A DNA stretch of 64,000 bases from Cephalopachus bancanus (GCA_027257055.1 JAPVLO010000275.1:1488001-1552000), one strand, 5' to 3'; numbered from the stretch's first letter, positions 11,304 to 22,539 are shown. The notes: generated by a model from the sequence alone, not told the origin. Made by a program: numbers and translations.

Positions 11304-11319
11304 CGCGCGCGCACACACA
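11257..11319. repeat. Compound (GT)n(GC)n(AC)n dinucleotide tract
   Basis: A perfect 63-bp run of alternating purine and pyrimidine: GT repeats, then GC repeats, then ACAC. The GC core with GTGT on one side and ACAC on the other is self-complementary, so the tract can form Z-DNA or a hairpin. Open frames that cross it on both strands are repeat artefacts. Confidence 0.97.
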
Positions 11320-12176
11320 AGGGAACGTTGGTGAGGGAGAGGTAGTGCCAGCATTGTGCAACTTGAAGAAAGACTGTACCCTTCATGGGGACAGCGCTGC
11401 TGAGGAGGCCAGGTTTGTGGGGGAAGCTCACATATGTTTTCCGCTGTTGCTATGAGAACCACTAACTTCTTCCATTTACTATATGCTGTGCCTTCCTCCT
11501 ACACCTTAGCGGAGTTTTACATTTTAACTCGTCTAAGATTTAACATATTTAAAATACCAAGCTAGTAAATCACATACACAGAAGTATGTCAGGGCACCTC
11601 TAAAGTGCGAATTATTTCTTTGATTTTCTACTTCGTGCACGAGAAGGTGATGGAGGCAAGGGTCACCTGGGGGGTGGTTAGTCCTGGACATGGCTGCTTA
11701 AATAACTTGTGCGAACGATCCAGATGGACATGTTTCCTCCATCTGCGACCTGTGAAGCCAGTTGAGGCATCCAAAGTTCTTCAATATTTCACTTCCTAGG
11801 GGCCTTCCGACTCTGAAGTGTGTCTTCGGGAGCTGTCCTAGACCCCATTCCACTCTAATCTGTTAGTCCAGGTAGGGAAGGAAGTAACTACAGATAAGTG
11901 GTCTTCCTAAAATTATATGTGCATGTATCTTTCCAGAGTAAAAAGGACCATTGCCTTAAATACCAGCTAAGTTGACAGATGGCATTATGATTATCCGTGT
12001 GACTTTTCCCCCTGGCAATCCCACACTTCTCCCAGTACTTCAGCTCCCACTATTAGCCGTATTGCCCTTAAGCCAGCAAAACCAGAGAAGAAAAAGTCAA
12101 GTTTCGATTTTGATATTTCGAAGCAATAAAGAGAGAGAGAAACAAGAGGAGCAGCTCCCTGCTTCTCTGTCTAAGG
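11320..12176. other. Unassigned sequence
   Basis: No gene, RNA or repeat could be recognised. The short open frames lack supporting features. Confidence 0.45.
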
Positions 12177-12649
12177 CAGTGGTTTCCAAGCTGTGGTCCT
12201 CAGCCAGTAGCACTGGCATCACCTGGTACCTGTTAGAAATGCTGATTCTCAGCTGGGCTGGTGGCTCAGCCTGTAATCCCACGCCTTGGGAGGCTGAGGT
12301 GAGTGGATTGCCTGAGCCCACGGGTTCGAGACCCGCCTGGGCAGGCGAGACCTCAACTCTACAATAAATAAAAAAATAGCCGGGCGTGGAAGCACGTGCC
12401 TGTAGTTCCAGCTACTTGGAAGGCTGAGGCGGAAGGATCACCGGAGCCCAGTGGGTCGAGGCTGCGGTGGCCGGGAGCGGCCAGTGCACTCCAGTCTGGG
12501 CGACAGAGTGAGACTCCAACTCAAAAAAAAAGCTAATTCTCAGACTTACTCCAGATCTACACAATCAGAAATTCTCGAGTGCAGGGCTTAGAAATTTAGT
12601 TTAACAAGTCCTTCAGGTGATTCTAAGGCACACTAAAAACTGAGAACCA
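12177..12649 (+). mobile_element. MER5A-like hAT (Charlie) DNA transposon remnant, split by an Alu
   Basis: Non-autonomous hAT element of about 190 bp once the Alu is removed. The left edge reads CAGTGGTTTCCAAGCTGTGG and the right edge 'aaactgagaaccatgg', the inverted termini of MER5-type elements. Internal 'ggcatcacctggtacctgtt' and 'tcaggtgattctaaggcaca' fit MER5A. The Alu at 12252-12531 sits near the middle. Confidence 0.8.
12252..12531 (+). mobile_element. Young-type Alu, 4-bp-deletion variant, inside MER5A
   Basis: Sense-strand Alu flanked by GCTGATTCTCAG (12241-12252) and GCTAATTCTCAG (12532-12543), a 12-bp target duplication with one change. Its left arm reads GGGCAGGCGAGACC, i.e. ACTT is missing compared with the undeleted group. 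The tail is a short A run. Confidence 0.92.
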
Positions 12650-13750
12650 TGGGCCTTTGAGAACCGGGGAGGTTTGAGGACCCACGGCTGAGAGGGTTCC
12701 CCAGGCCACCACACTGAGCAGTAAAGATGGCTGAGGGCCACGTGGGCAGATGGGTCGAAGGCAGAGAACTCAGAGAATTCCCTGGGGAGCAGACAGGACA
12801 CACCCAGCTGGGTTCCCTGGGCCCTGACAAGTGGATACTGAGACATGTGGTGCTTGCACCAGGGATCCAGGGCCCACTTCAGCAGACACCACTGTGGAGG
12901 ACTGAGTAGGCATGAGAGAAGACCCTTGCCGTATGGCCAGCCTGAGACAGAGGACCCAGACTCAGGCCCAGACACTGCTCTTCCCCTGCCACCTCCACTC
13001 CAGTCTGGAGCCAAATTGAGCACCTGGCCCCAGAAGTAGTCTTACTATTTCATGGAGTAGACAGATAAAAACATCGTACTGTCAAGAGACCAGTGTGGCC
13101 ACGTGCTAAAATCTCTTCCATCTACATAACATCCTTAGACATGATTAAAAACAAAATATATATATATATATATATGTTAAAACAAAGTAATAAATGTGTA
13201 ACTAAGACTGGAGTCAAAAGAGGCATTCTTCCTTGAACTTAAAATGATAACGTTTTTCTTTAAAAAATAAAAGAAAGTACATATGAAAACAGGAATGGCA
13301 ACAGAGGCTGCAGCCACTTGTAGATGGAGGCCAGGGCCGATTCTGGCTGCAGAGATGTCTCCAGGGGCTGCCTGCAGGGAGCAGTTTACAATTCAGAACA
13401 CACAGGAAGAAGTATCTCACAGAGAAGTGCAGAAGCAGAAATTAAGACACACTGAGGAAGTTATAAGACAGTACAATCAATGGCAGTTCCAAGAGAATTG
13501 CAATGGTAGAACATCTGGAAAGGACTTTAAAATATGTACACCTCCGAGAAATGAGAAGGAACTGAGACAAGAATCCATGTGAATCCTGCAATTACTGAGA
13601 TGAACAATTTAACACATAGGGCTGAACAGAAACTGTAAAGAACCATGTGTGCACATACATGTGCACACACGCACAAGCACACACATCACATATACATAGA
13701 GCAAAACATAGAGCAAAACTTCAGGACATCAAGGATAAAAAAATAAAAGA
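12650..13750. other. Unassigned sequence with a short (TA)n repeat
   Basis: A TA repeat lies at about 13155-13175. The part at 13280-13620 has the A-rich look of old L1 or a decayed retrocopy (a 99-codon plus-strand frame at 13283-13582 is lysine- and glutamine-rich), but I cannot assign it. No gene is called. Confidence 0.4.
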
Positions 13751-14020
13751 GCCAGGCTCGGTGGCTCAGCCTGTAATCCCGCGCCTTTGGGAGGCTGAGG
13801 TGAGTGGATTGCCTGAGCCCGTGGGTTCGAGACCCGCCTGGGCAGGCGAGACCTCATCTCTACAATAAATCAAAAAAATCAGCCGGGCGTGGTAGCGCGC
13901 GCCTGTAATTCCGGCTACTCGGAAGGCTGAGGCGGAAGGATCGCCGGAGCCCAGCAGGTCGAGGCCACCGCACTCCAGTCTGGGCGACAGAGTGAGACTC
14001 CAACTCAAAAAAAAAAAAAA
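13751..14020 (+). mobile_element. Young-type Alu, 4-bp-deletion variant
   Basis: Sense-strand Alu starting GCCAGGCTCGGTGGCTCAGC and ending in an A run. An AAATAAAAGA-like repeat flanks it on both sides. It has GGGCAGGCGAGACC (ACTT missing). The right arm additionally lacks about 20 bp between 'ggtcgaggc' and 'caccgcactccag'. The A box and B box described for the group are intact. Confidence 0.9.
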
Positions 14021-14850
14021 TAAAATAAAAGAGAGAAAAGGTGCCAGACAGACAAGATTTTGAATTACTCATTAGAAAAAAAAAAATCAGACTAAAAAAA
14101 TCAGACTGCTGAAGCAATATGGGCCGAAGTCGGGGTCAGGGCCTTGGGAATAATCCAAGATTGCAGCCAAGTAAGGAAGTAGAAAGAAGTAAAGTTTATT
14201 AGTCACCTTGGGAATGAACTACAAAAAAAAATGGGAAGGAAGACAGATTCAGTTGGCCTCATGCTGTCTTTCTTAGTTCCCACTGTTTAAAAAATGAGCC
14301 TCCTATATCAGAAAGTAAAAGTTTTTGCTTTTAAAATATTTAAATTATCATTTTGGCTAAATGAATGACTTTACAGTGAGCTGTGATCCTATTTTCTAAT
14401 ATCAAGTATCTTAAACCTTTGATAATTGACAAACATTCCAAAATCAAAATTTCAAGTTTTGAATTCAGTCTATTTGGCCTCAGTAACTTTTAGCTATTAG
14501 GCTTCTCTAAAGTCTAAGTGAAACGTATTTGGCTGATTTGATATGTTGAAATCACATAGGAAGCACTGTCAAATATGATAGCATGTTCAATCTTTGGGTT
14601 ACATCGATATGTGTTATATATGTGTGTTCCAAAATTAAATGACATTCCTGATATGTCTCAGTATATGTTATCAGTAATAATAATTTTTGTGTTGTCTTAC
14701 ACCACAAAATAATCAAATTTCCTTGTCAATTGCATCTTTGAATACACTTAAGAACCTTTGTCATCAACCATTGTTTGCTTTAATCTCTCAAAAGTGGTTT
14801 ATAATCATCTAAAGGACTCTGACAGGTGCTCTTCAGTGCCAATTTAAAAA
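14021..14850. other. Unassigned AT-rich sequence
   Basis: No gene or repeat family is recognised. The AT-rich region leads up to the 3' end of the minus-strand L1. Confidence 0.4.
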
Positions 14851-15349
14851 TTTTTTTTTTATTTTAAAGATGTGGAGTACAATTCAGGGTTAAGTATATA
14901 AATGTTCATCATGCAGGCACTCTTGTTGTTAAGGTGTGCCCCACCCCCCAGCAGAATTGCACTACTGCCAACCTTGCCCCCCCACTGAGGCGATTTCCCA
15001 CTACTGACAATCCTTTTCTTATAGTATTACAAAAATTATTCAAGGTCCACTTATGAATGAGAACATGTAATACTCAGTACTTTGTTTCTGTGATAGATCA
15101 CTCAGTATTATAGACTCTAAGTCCATCCAAGTTGCTGTAAAGTTCATAATTTTGTCCTTTATAGCTGTGTAATATTCCATCATGTATATATACCACATTT
15201 TAAAAAATCGAGTCCTCTTTTGATGGGCAACATGGTTAGTTCCATGTTTTCACTATTGTGAACAATACTGCAATAAACATGCACGCGCAGGTATCTTTTT
15301 CATAGAGTGATTTGCATTCATCCGGGTATATTCCCAGTGGAGGAATTGC

Positions 15350-17450
15350 AGGGTCATATGGAAGGATGATTTTTAGATCTTTTAGGAATCACCAAACTTT
15401 TCCACAAAGGTTGTACTAGTTTATACTCCCACCAATGGTGTAGGAGTGTTCCCTTTTCCCTACATCTTTCCCAGAATCTGTTGTTTTTTGAGTGATTGAT
15501 GATGGCCATCCCGACTGGAAATAGGTGGTATCTCAGTGTGGTTTTAATTTGCATTTCTTTGATGATTAGTGAGACTGAGCATTTTTTCATGTATCTGTTG
15601 GCTGCTCATATGTCTTCTTTTGAAAAGTATCTATTCGTATCTTTTGCCCATTTTGTAATAGGGCTGTTTGTTTTTTTCTTTTTGGTACATTTGAGTTCCT
15701 TATAGACTCTAGATATTAGGCCTTTGTCAGACATACAGTTGACAAATATTTTTTCCACATCTAATGATATAATCATGTGACTTTTGTCTTTACATCTGTT
15801 GATGTATTTAATTATGCTTATGGTCTTGCAGATGTTGAACCAGCCCTGCATCCCAGGAATGAAGACTACTTGGTCGTTTTGGATGGTTTTTGAGATGTGT
15901 TATTGGATCCCGTTTGCTAGACTCTTTTTTTTTCTTCCAGTTGGGGTCTCACTCCGTCACCCAAGCTGGAGTACAGTAGCACACTCACAGCCACCACAGC
16001 ATTGACCCACTGGGCTCCAGTGATCCTTCCACCTCAGCCTTCCAAGTACAGAACTACAGGTGCATGCTACTACACCCAGCTAATTTTTGATTTATTGTAG
16101 AGATAAGGTCTTGCCAAGTTGCCTGGGCTGGTCTTGAACCCTCAGGCTCAGGCAATCCATTTGCATCGACCTCCCAAAGTGCTGGAATCACAGGCTGAGC
16201 CACTGAGCCCAGCCTGCTAGAATCTTGTTGAGAATTTTAGCATCTATGTTCATATTGACCTGTAGTTCTCTTTCTTTGTTGGATCTTTACTGAGTTTGGG
16301 TATCAATGTGATATTAGCTTCATAAAATGATTTTGGGAGAGTTCCATCTTTCCTGATTGCCTGGAATGCTTTAAACAGGATTGGTATCAGCTCCTCCTTG
16401 TATGTTTTGTAGAATTCTGCTGGAAAGTCGTCTGGTCCAGGGCTTATTTTTTGTGGATAGTTTTGTGACATAGTCAATTTCCTGAGTTGTTATTGGTCTG
16501 TTTAGGGTCTCAATTTCTTCTGGTTTCAATCTAGGGAGGTTGTGTGATGTCAGAAAATCTTTCATTTCATTTAGGTTTTTGAGTTTGTTTCCATGCAGAT
16601 GCACATAAAAATCCCTGGTAATCTTTTGTATTTCTTTGGAGTCAGTTGTGACTTGATCTTTTGCATTTCTGATTATTTTCCATTATTTTGGCTTTTTCTC
16701 TCTTTTTCTTGGTCTAGCTAGGGGTCCATCAATCTTATCTATCCTTTCAAAAAGTCAGTTTTTGGTTTCATTGGGTTTTTGTTGTTGTTGTTGTCGTCTT
16801 ATATGTCCTGAATTTGGGCTTTTATTTTGGTGACCTGGAATCTTCTGCTGAAGTTAGGGTTTTGGTGGTCTTGCTTTTCCAGCTTCCTTAGGTGATTTGT
16901 TAGGCTGTTTACTTGTGATCATTCCATTTTCTTCATGTGTGTTCATAGAGATATGAATTCTTCTCTTAGTACTGCTTTCATGGCATCCCAGAGATTTTGG
17001 TAAAATGGTTCTTTTTCATTTGTCTCCAGGACTCTTTTAATTTCTGTTATGATTTCCATGGTAACCCAGGAGTTGTTCAGCATCATGATGTTTAGTGTCC
17101 ATGTCTTTGTGGGTTTTGGGAGTACTTTTTGGTGCTGATATTTATTTTTATTCCACTGTGGTCTGAGTAAATGCATGGCAGAATTTCAGTCTTATGGAAT
17201 TTGTTTATGCTTGATTTATGGCCAAGGATGTGGTCAATCTTAGAGTACATTCCATGTGGTGATGAGTAGAATGTATATTATATGGTTGTTGGGTGGAGTG
17301 TTCTGTATTTGGTCAAGCCTCTCATTGAGGTTCCGGATCTCCTTGTTGACTTTTTGTCTTGATGATCTGTCTAGGGTTGTTAGTGGGGTGTTTAAGTCCC
17401 CAGCTATGATAGTGTTAGAGTCAAGGTTTTTTTTAGTTTACCTAGAAGCT
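15350..17450 (-). pseudogene. L1 ORF2 remnant (copy A)
   Basis: Decayed LINE-1 endonuclease/reverse transcriptase. The endonuclease side is seen as a LDRSSRQ-type stretch near 17350-17375 and the RT entry region as a [15 protein letters not shown] stretch near 16390-16440. Just after the sequence SLDVEKIF the frame jumps to NCMSDKGL, a part that normally lies some 400 codons further on. The RT catalytic FADD region is therefore missing, and the protein could not reverse-transcribe even if the frames were open. Confidence 0.8.
15926..16215 (-). mobile_element. Alu, older and undeleted type, inside L1 copy A
   Basis: Antisense Alu between GCTAGACTCT (15916-15925) and GCTAGAATCT (16216-16225). 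It keeps the ACTT-containing segment (tcttgccaagttgcctggg in antisense). It is more diverged than most of the other Alus of this group, with several CpG sites lost. Confidence 0.88.
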
Positions 17451-18120
17451 GCTTTATGAAAGTTGATGCTCCTATGATGGGTGCATATGTTTAGGATGGC
17501 TATCTCTTGTTGAAGGATTGAACCTTTTATCATTATGTAATGACCTTCTGCATCTTTTTTAATTTTTATAGCTTAAAGGGTATTTCGTCTGACATTAAGA
17601 TTGAGACTACTGTTTTCTTTTATGTTCCGTTTGCCTGAAATTTTGTTTCCCATCCTCTTACTTTGAGTCTGTGAGTGTCCTTTCTGGTGAGCTGAGTCTC
17701 TTGAAGACAATATATTGTTGCCTCATGATATTTCATTCAATTTTCCATTCTATGTCTTTTCAGTGGTGCATTTAGTCTGTCTACGTTCAGACTAATTATT
17801 GAGATGTGAGAGTTTATCCCTGTCATGAGGATCTTAAAGAGTTTGTTGTTATTGCTGCTATTTGTTTTTCTTTTGATTTGGGGGTTGATTCATGTGTGTT
17901 TTCAATCTTTTTCCTGCATTCATGTGAAGGGCATTTTCATTTCTTTCTTCTGTGTTTAATACTTTCTTAAGTGTTTCTTATTGAGCTGGTCCAGAGACAG
18001 CGTAAATGCTTAGAAATTGAATCTCTGGGAAGGTTTTCCATCACTGATTAAACTTAGCTTAGCTGGGCAGGTAATTCTTGGTTGAAATTGTTTATCTTTG
18101 AGAACTTTGAAGAATGGGCT

Positions 18121-18336
18121 CTAAACTCTCCTATCCTGAAGTGTTTCTGTAGATAAGTCTGCTGTTATTCTAATTGGATTTCCCCAGTAGATAGTCTGGG
18201 CTTTCTCTCTTGCTGCCTTTAGGATTTTTTCTTTTACATCTACTTTGTGTCGGTGAATTACTATGTGACTGGGAGTTGGTCTTCTGATTTGTTGTCTTGC
18301 ATGAGTTCTCTGAACCTCTTGTGTTTGAATGGTCAT
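18121..18336 (-). pseudogene. L1 ORF1 C-terminal remnant (copy A)
   Basis: A 71-codon open stretch whose sequence (IQTQEVQRTHARQQ, then VKEKILKAAREKAQT, then IRITADLSTETLQ) matches the C-terminal nucleic-acid-binding domain of L1 ORF1p. The rest of ORF1 is closed by stops and by the inserted L1 tail upstream. Confidence 0.8.
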
Positions 18337-18637
18337 GTCACTGATGAGATGAGGGGAGTCTTCTTGGATAATTTCATGGAATGTTTGTTAGGGTAGTCTC
18401 TTTCACTCTATTTGCCTCTGGGATTCCAATTAATCTTTGGTTCAGCCTCTTGAAATAATTGCTCATCTCTTGGAGGTTTTGTTCTGTGTTTTTAAGCTTC
18501 TTTTTTATGTTTTTAATAATTTAGTTTTGTTCCATATCTTGGTCCTCAAGCTCTGAGATTCTTTCTTCTGCTTGGTTTTTTCTGCTTTCCACGCTTATCA
18601 GTTTTTGTTTATTTCATTCACTGTATTCTTTATTGCT

Positions 18638-18756
18638 TTTTTTCCCCCTTTTATTTTGAAATTGTAGGGTACAATTCAGGGTTAGGTATACAAATGTTCA
18701 TTGTGCAGGTACCCTTATTGATAAGGAATGCCCTCCCTTTCCCAGGCAGACATTGA
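18638..18756 (-). mobile_element. 119-bp 5'-truncated L1 tail inside L1 copy A
   Basis: A short L1 3' end in antisense ('gggtacaattcagggttagg', 'acaaatgttcattgtgcagg') bounded by CTTTATTGCT at 18628-18637 and again at 18757-18766. The matching 10-bp repeats show an independent insertion rather than part of the host L1. Confidence 0.88.
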
Positions 18757-19059
18757 CTTTATTGCTATTACCTCAGTTATCAACTCTTTCATTCTTTCTT
18801 CTCGTCTCTTCTCATTTGTATTTATTCTATTAATAAATAGTATTTATTAGTGTTTGGGTTTTCAGTTTGAGACCAGTCAATCTGGTGGCTCTTCATTGTT
18901 TGAGTTCCAAGGTCTGTATTCTCAGTGACTGACCTTCCAGGGGTCTGTGTGAGACTCATATTCTTCCTTTGGTTTTTCTTCAGTTATATAGGTTTTTTCT
19001 CCCCCTTTTATGCCTTCTCTTTAATTCTGTTGCTCAGTGATAGGGAGGATAGCTTTTAT

Positions 19060-20390
19060 TTCTGTTTGCTCAATCTCCTATTCTTACTTATATAGATCTT
19101 CTGGTTTTGTTCAACTCTGAAGCTGGACTCAGGGTGGGAAACCTGTGCTTTTTGCAGTTTTGAGATTTAATTGAGGGGGGACTGTGATTCAGAAGCTATC
19201 TGCAGATCCCAATAGCCTCTGATAGGTGTGTAGGCCCTCTGAAACCCACTCCCTCTGCCTTACAATCTGCCCATGTAGTGGGGGTGTCTGTTTGCCCACT
19301 GAAAGCAAAATGAGATAAGAAAAGGGAAAAGAATGGGAAAAGGAAAAAGGAAGATGAAAGGGAGGTTGAGAGAGAGAAGAAGGAAAGGGAAAATAGACGG
19401 GCATACCAACTAATGAATAAACAGAGAGACAAAACAAAGACAGGAAAAACAAAAAAGACAAAAACCTACATACAATCATACAAACAAACAAACAAAACCC
19501 CCCCATTCGTGCACTCTCCCTCAAAAATACCCATGCCTAAACATAAAAGCTAAAAAAAAATTAAAATAACAGAAACAAAGCAAGCACAAAAACATAAACA
19601 TAAACAGAAAGAGAGAAAAGAAAAAAAGCTAAAACTGGAAAAAAAAATCTTCCTGTCTGGCTATTTCTATGAGTCTGACTTCCTTTCAGGCCTCCACCTT
19701 TGAGGGCAGCTTTGGTCCCCAGCCCCTCCCCTCCACTCTCAATGCAGGCTGATAGGGTTGATCTCAGCATGCGTCAGATGCCTCATGGACTAGTGCTGGA
19801 GGAGGATGGATCAGATCCAGACTCACCCTACTTGCTGCCGCTACTGTCAAGTTTCCCACTCAGATCTGAGGTGTCTGCCTCTTCCAGCATGGGGGAGGGG
19901 CATCTGTCTCTCCGAGTCCCATGAAGTAATAGCCTCTGGGTCCCAAGATGGAAGCTGGGTGGAGCTAGACGGGGCAATGCAAGTCTCTGCCCAGTCCGAG
20001 ACTGAAACAATGGCACCTGGCAGCATCCTGTCACCAACATTGGAGCTTTATTCCAGATTTCCACTATCTGCCTTCTTGTGCCAGGTCTGCTGCTGCAGGT
20101 GATGGCATGGGCCTGGTGCCAGTGCTGAGGGGTGGCTGTTCTCTGCTGCCTCTTTTCAAGAGAGCCCTGAAAATGGCAGACTATCCTGCACACTGAGGTC
20201 TCCAATCTCAGCGTGGTGAGGAGTTGTGGTCACCTCCAGAGGAGAGCCCTGGGTGCATGAACCTGAGTCTCCCCTCAGATGGACTTTCAGTCACCCACGG
20301 GCACACACCCAGTCACGCAAGAGAGTCTTTGTGGACACTTGCTTTTACGGAGACTCTCACATTGTGACCTTTTCCATCATCTTTCCCAGA
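19060..20390 (-). promoter_or_regulatory. L1 5'UTR (copy A)
   Basis: GC-richer internal promoter region of copy A, reading leftward. It matches the 5'UTR of the copy at 48.3-49.8 kb in order: the start with GTGAGAGT, a CCAGGGCTCTCCTC-like block, 'gcctctgggtcccaag', then a long pyrimidine-rich tract on the sense strand. Promoter function is inferred from L1 biology, not shown. Confidence 0.65.
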
Positions 20391-22078
20391 AGTCCTTCAG
20401 GGACAATTTCTAACTACTTTGGAGACTGTGCCATTGGACTAGAAGAAAAATCTTCCAGGACTCTCATTAGAGAACTTGTTACTTGTGAAGACTGCCAGTC
20501 CCATATAGAGCAGGATAAGAGTTAATTTAATGGACAGAACTAATGCAGACAATTTTTTATGACATTTTTTGTTCAAAGCATTGCTGATTATTTTTGTTTT
20601 GCTTTTCAAAGTCAAGAAAACCTTTTCTGTTTGATCTATTTGCAGCTTTTGACAATTGAGTAAAGAATGCTCTTTTGAGCAACACTTGAAGAGTATTTCT
20701 TTTTCTCATCTATTTAACATTTGAAAACTATTTGTGAATATTGATTTATGGCAATATGCTTATATTCATGAATTCAATCAGAATCTATTTTCTTTTGTAA
20801 TGGACATCATTCGAAATACTGGTTATTTTATCAAGGCTTTGACTGGAATGACATTTTCAGGTATGAAGCAGACTGCTTTGAGGAATTGAGGTTGAGATAT
20901 TTGAAGAGCCAATAAAAAGTCCCTTGGAAAGTCTGGCCTGGTACCTTTTCAGGGGTCCTCACCTGTGGTAGGTTACAAAGTTTGCTCACTAACAGATTCA
21001 GAAACTCCAAGCTATTTGGGACCTCAAAAAAATGCATTCACCCAATTCATACAGATATTTGCAGACAAATCCTTTGCTGGCTCAGAGGCTTTAAAAGATC
21101 TAATCTAAGATTCCTTATAGAAAAAGTTTTAGCAAAGTCAATTTAAAAGGCATTTATGTGAGAAATGATTTTCTTGCTGGAGTTTATGGAAATAATCAAA
21201 CTATGTAAAACTTATTTTTGCTAATAAATTGATTCTACTATGATTTATTTTTGGTTAAAGTGAAGGTTTAGAAAGAGAAAATTGTTTCAAAAGAAGTTAT
21301 AGTACTCCTATTAAATTTCTTTATTCATTATTTTTGAGTTTTTATTGTTTTTTACAATTCGGACTGCATCCTGAAGTCTTTCCTAGTTACAAGTCTCCAA
21401 GACTGATGTTTCCACATTTTCTTCAGACTTTCTGAGTTGGAATCACTAGAAATTAAAACTGTGCCTTTCTTAAAGCCCTGCAAACCCGAGCTAGACAACT
21501 AGATAACTTCTGTGCCTGCTTTCTGATGAAAGAACTTCACAGAAAGTTCACTTGTATGCCTTGTTCAAACTACAGTCCAGGAGAACCTGTCAGATTGCCA
21601 CTGCAATCTGAGGATGCATCAGGGACTCTAGAAAAGCTACCCTATAGACCATTCCAGACGTTAACCTTTGGTTTTCTTCTGACTTCATAGAAATGTCTTT
21701 TATTATAGATCTGATCCAGGATTTTTTTTTCAAATGATACCTTAGATCTCAAGTAGAAAATTCTAGCACCTTCTTAATGTCCTGAGACCTCTTCCAGTTT
21801 ATTGGCCCACACATCCTTCCACAGAATGATTTCTGACCAATGGGGGCGAGCAGTGGGGTACTGATGGCTAAACTGAATTTTTTTCTTTGCCTTGCCAAAC
21901 TCCTAACATTTAATGTGATTTACTCTCCAGCCTGAATCTAGCAGATATAGAAGAAACTATCAAAGTATTTTATGACCCTGTAAAGCTGTTTTGGGGAAAC
22001 TCTGGTCTTTTAAAACAATTATCTGCTCTTTTTGAAGTTTACAATCATTACCCCTAAAAATTCATCTATGTATCAAAA
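20391..22078 (+). mobile_element. Probable ERV1-type LTR or internal sequence, unclassified
   Basis: AT-rich sequence with a pattern I associate with old class I ERVs: 'agtctggcctggtacctttt', 'ggtcctcacctgtggtaggt', 'gattcagaaactccaagcta'. It continues after the inserted L1 tail at 22512. I cannot name the family or mark its ends, and orientation is a guess based on the downstream LTR-like piece. Confidence 0.4.
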
Positions 22079-22511
22079 AACTCTGTTCCATAGCAAAAAT
22101 ATGGAACCAACCCAGATTCCCATCAAGAGTGGGTTTGATAAAGAAAATGTGGTACATATACTTGATGGAATATTATGCAGCCATAAAGAAGAACAAAATC
22201 ATGGCCTTCACAGCAACATGGATGCAGCTTAAGACCATCATACTAAGTGAACCATATCAAAAACCAAGAACTTAATACTGCATGTTCTTACTCATAAGTG
22301 GGCCCTGATCCCTGGTCATATGAGCATAAGGGTGGCATTAACAGACACTGGATATTGCTAGGGACGGGAGGGGAGCATGTGGTAATATACTGGGTACCTG
22401 GTCCACTATCAGGGGGAGAGATGGCCACCTAGAAGCCCAAACTTCACCTGTATGCAACTTATTTATATAGTAAATCCTCACTTGTACCCACAACTCTAAA
22501 AAATTAAAAAT
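22079..22511 (+). mobile_element. 5'-truncated L1 3' end
   Basis: Sense-strand tail of an L1: 'catagcaaaaatatggaacc', 'gtggtacatatacttgatgg', 'aatattatgcagccataaag', then the 3'UTR ending in 'aaaattaaaaattaaa'. It interrupts the ERV-like sequence on both sides. Confidence 0.8.
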
Positions 22512-22539
22512 TAAATTTGCTCTCCCTTATCTTTCTCAA

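Larger units (their letters stand above)
14851..20390 (-). mobile_element. L1 with both ends, minus strand (copy A), internally deleted
   Basis: LINE-1 copy whose 3' end is at about 14851 and 5' end at about 20390. The 5' start aligns with that of the plus-strand copy at 48.3 kb (shared GTGAGAGT-type beginning after 'aagatg'), so it is not 5'-truncated. From right to left: a 5'UTR of about 1.3 kb with a long homopurine block (about 19313-19405, plus-strand reading), ORF1 remains (C-terminal part at 18121-18336), ORF2 endonuclease (near 17250-17450), RT (16250-16480), C-terminal region (15354-15720), and 3'UTR. An Alu (15926-16215) and a 119-bp L1 tail (18638-18756) have inserted. ORF2 lacks about 1.25 kb at about 15750. 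All frames are broken. Confidence 0.88.

Noticed and set aside
11079..11462. Histidine/threonine- and cysteine/valine-repeat open frames
   Set aside because: They arise from translation of the GT/GC/AC tract and differ only by phase.
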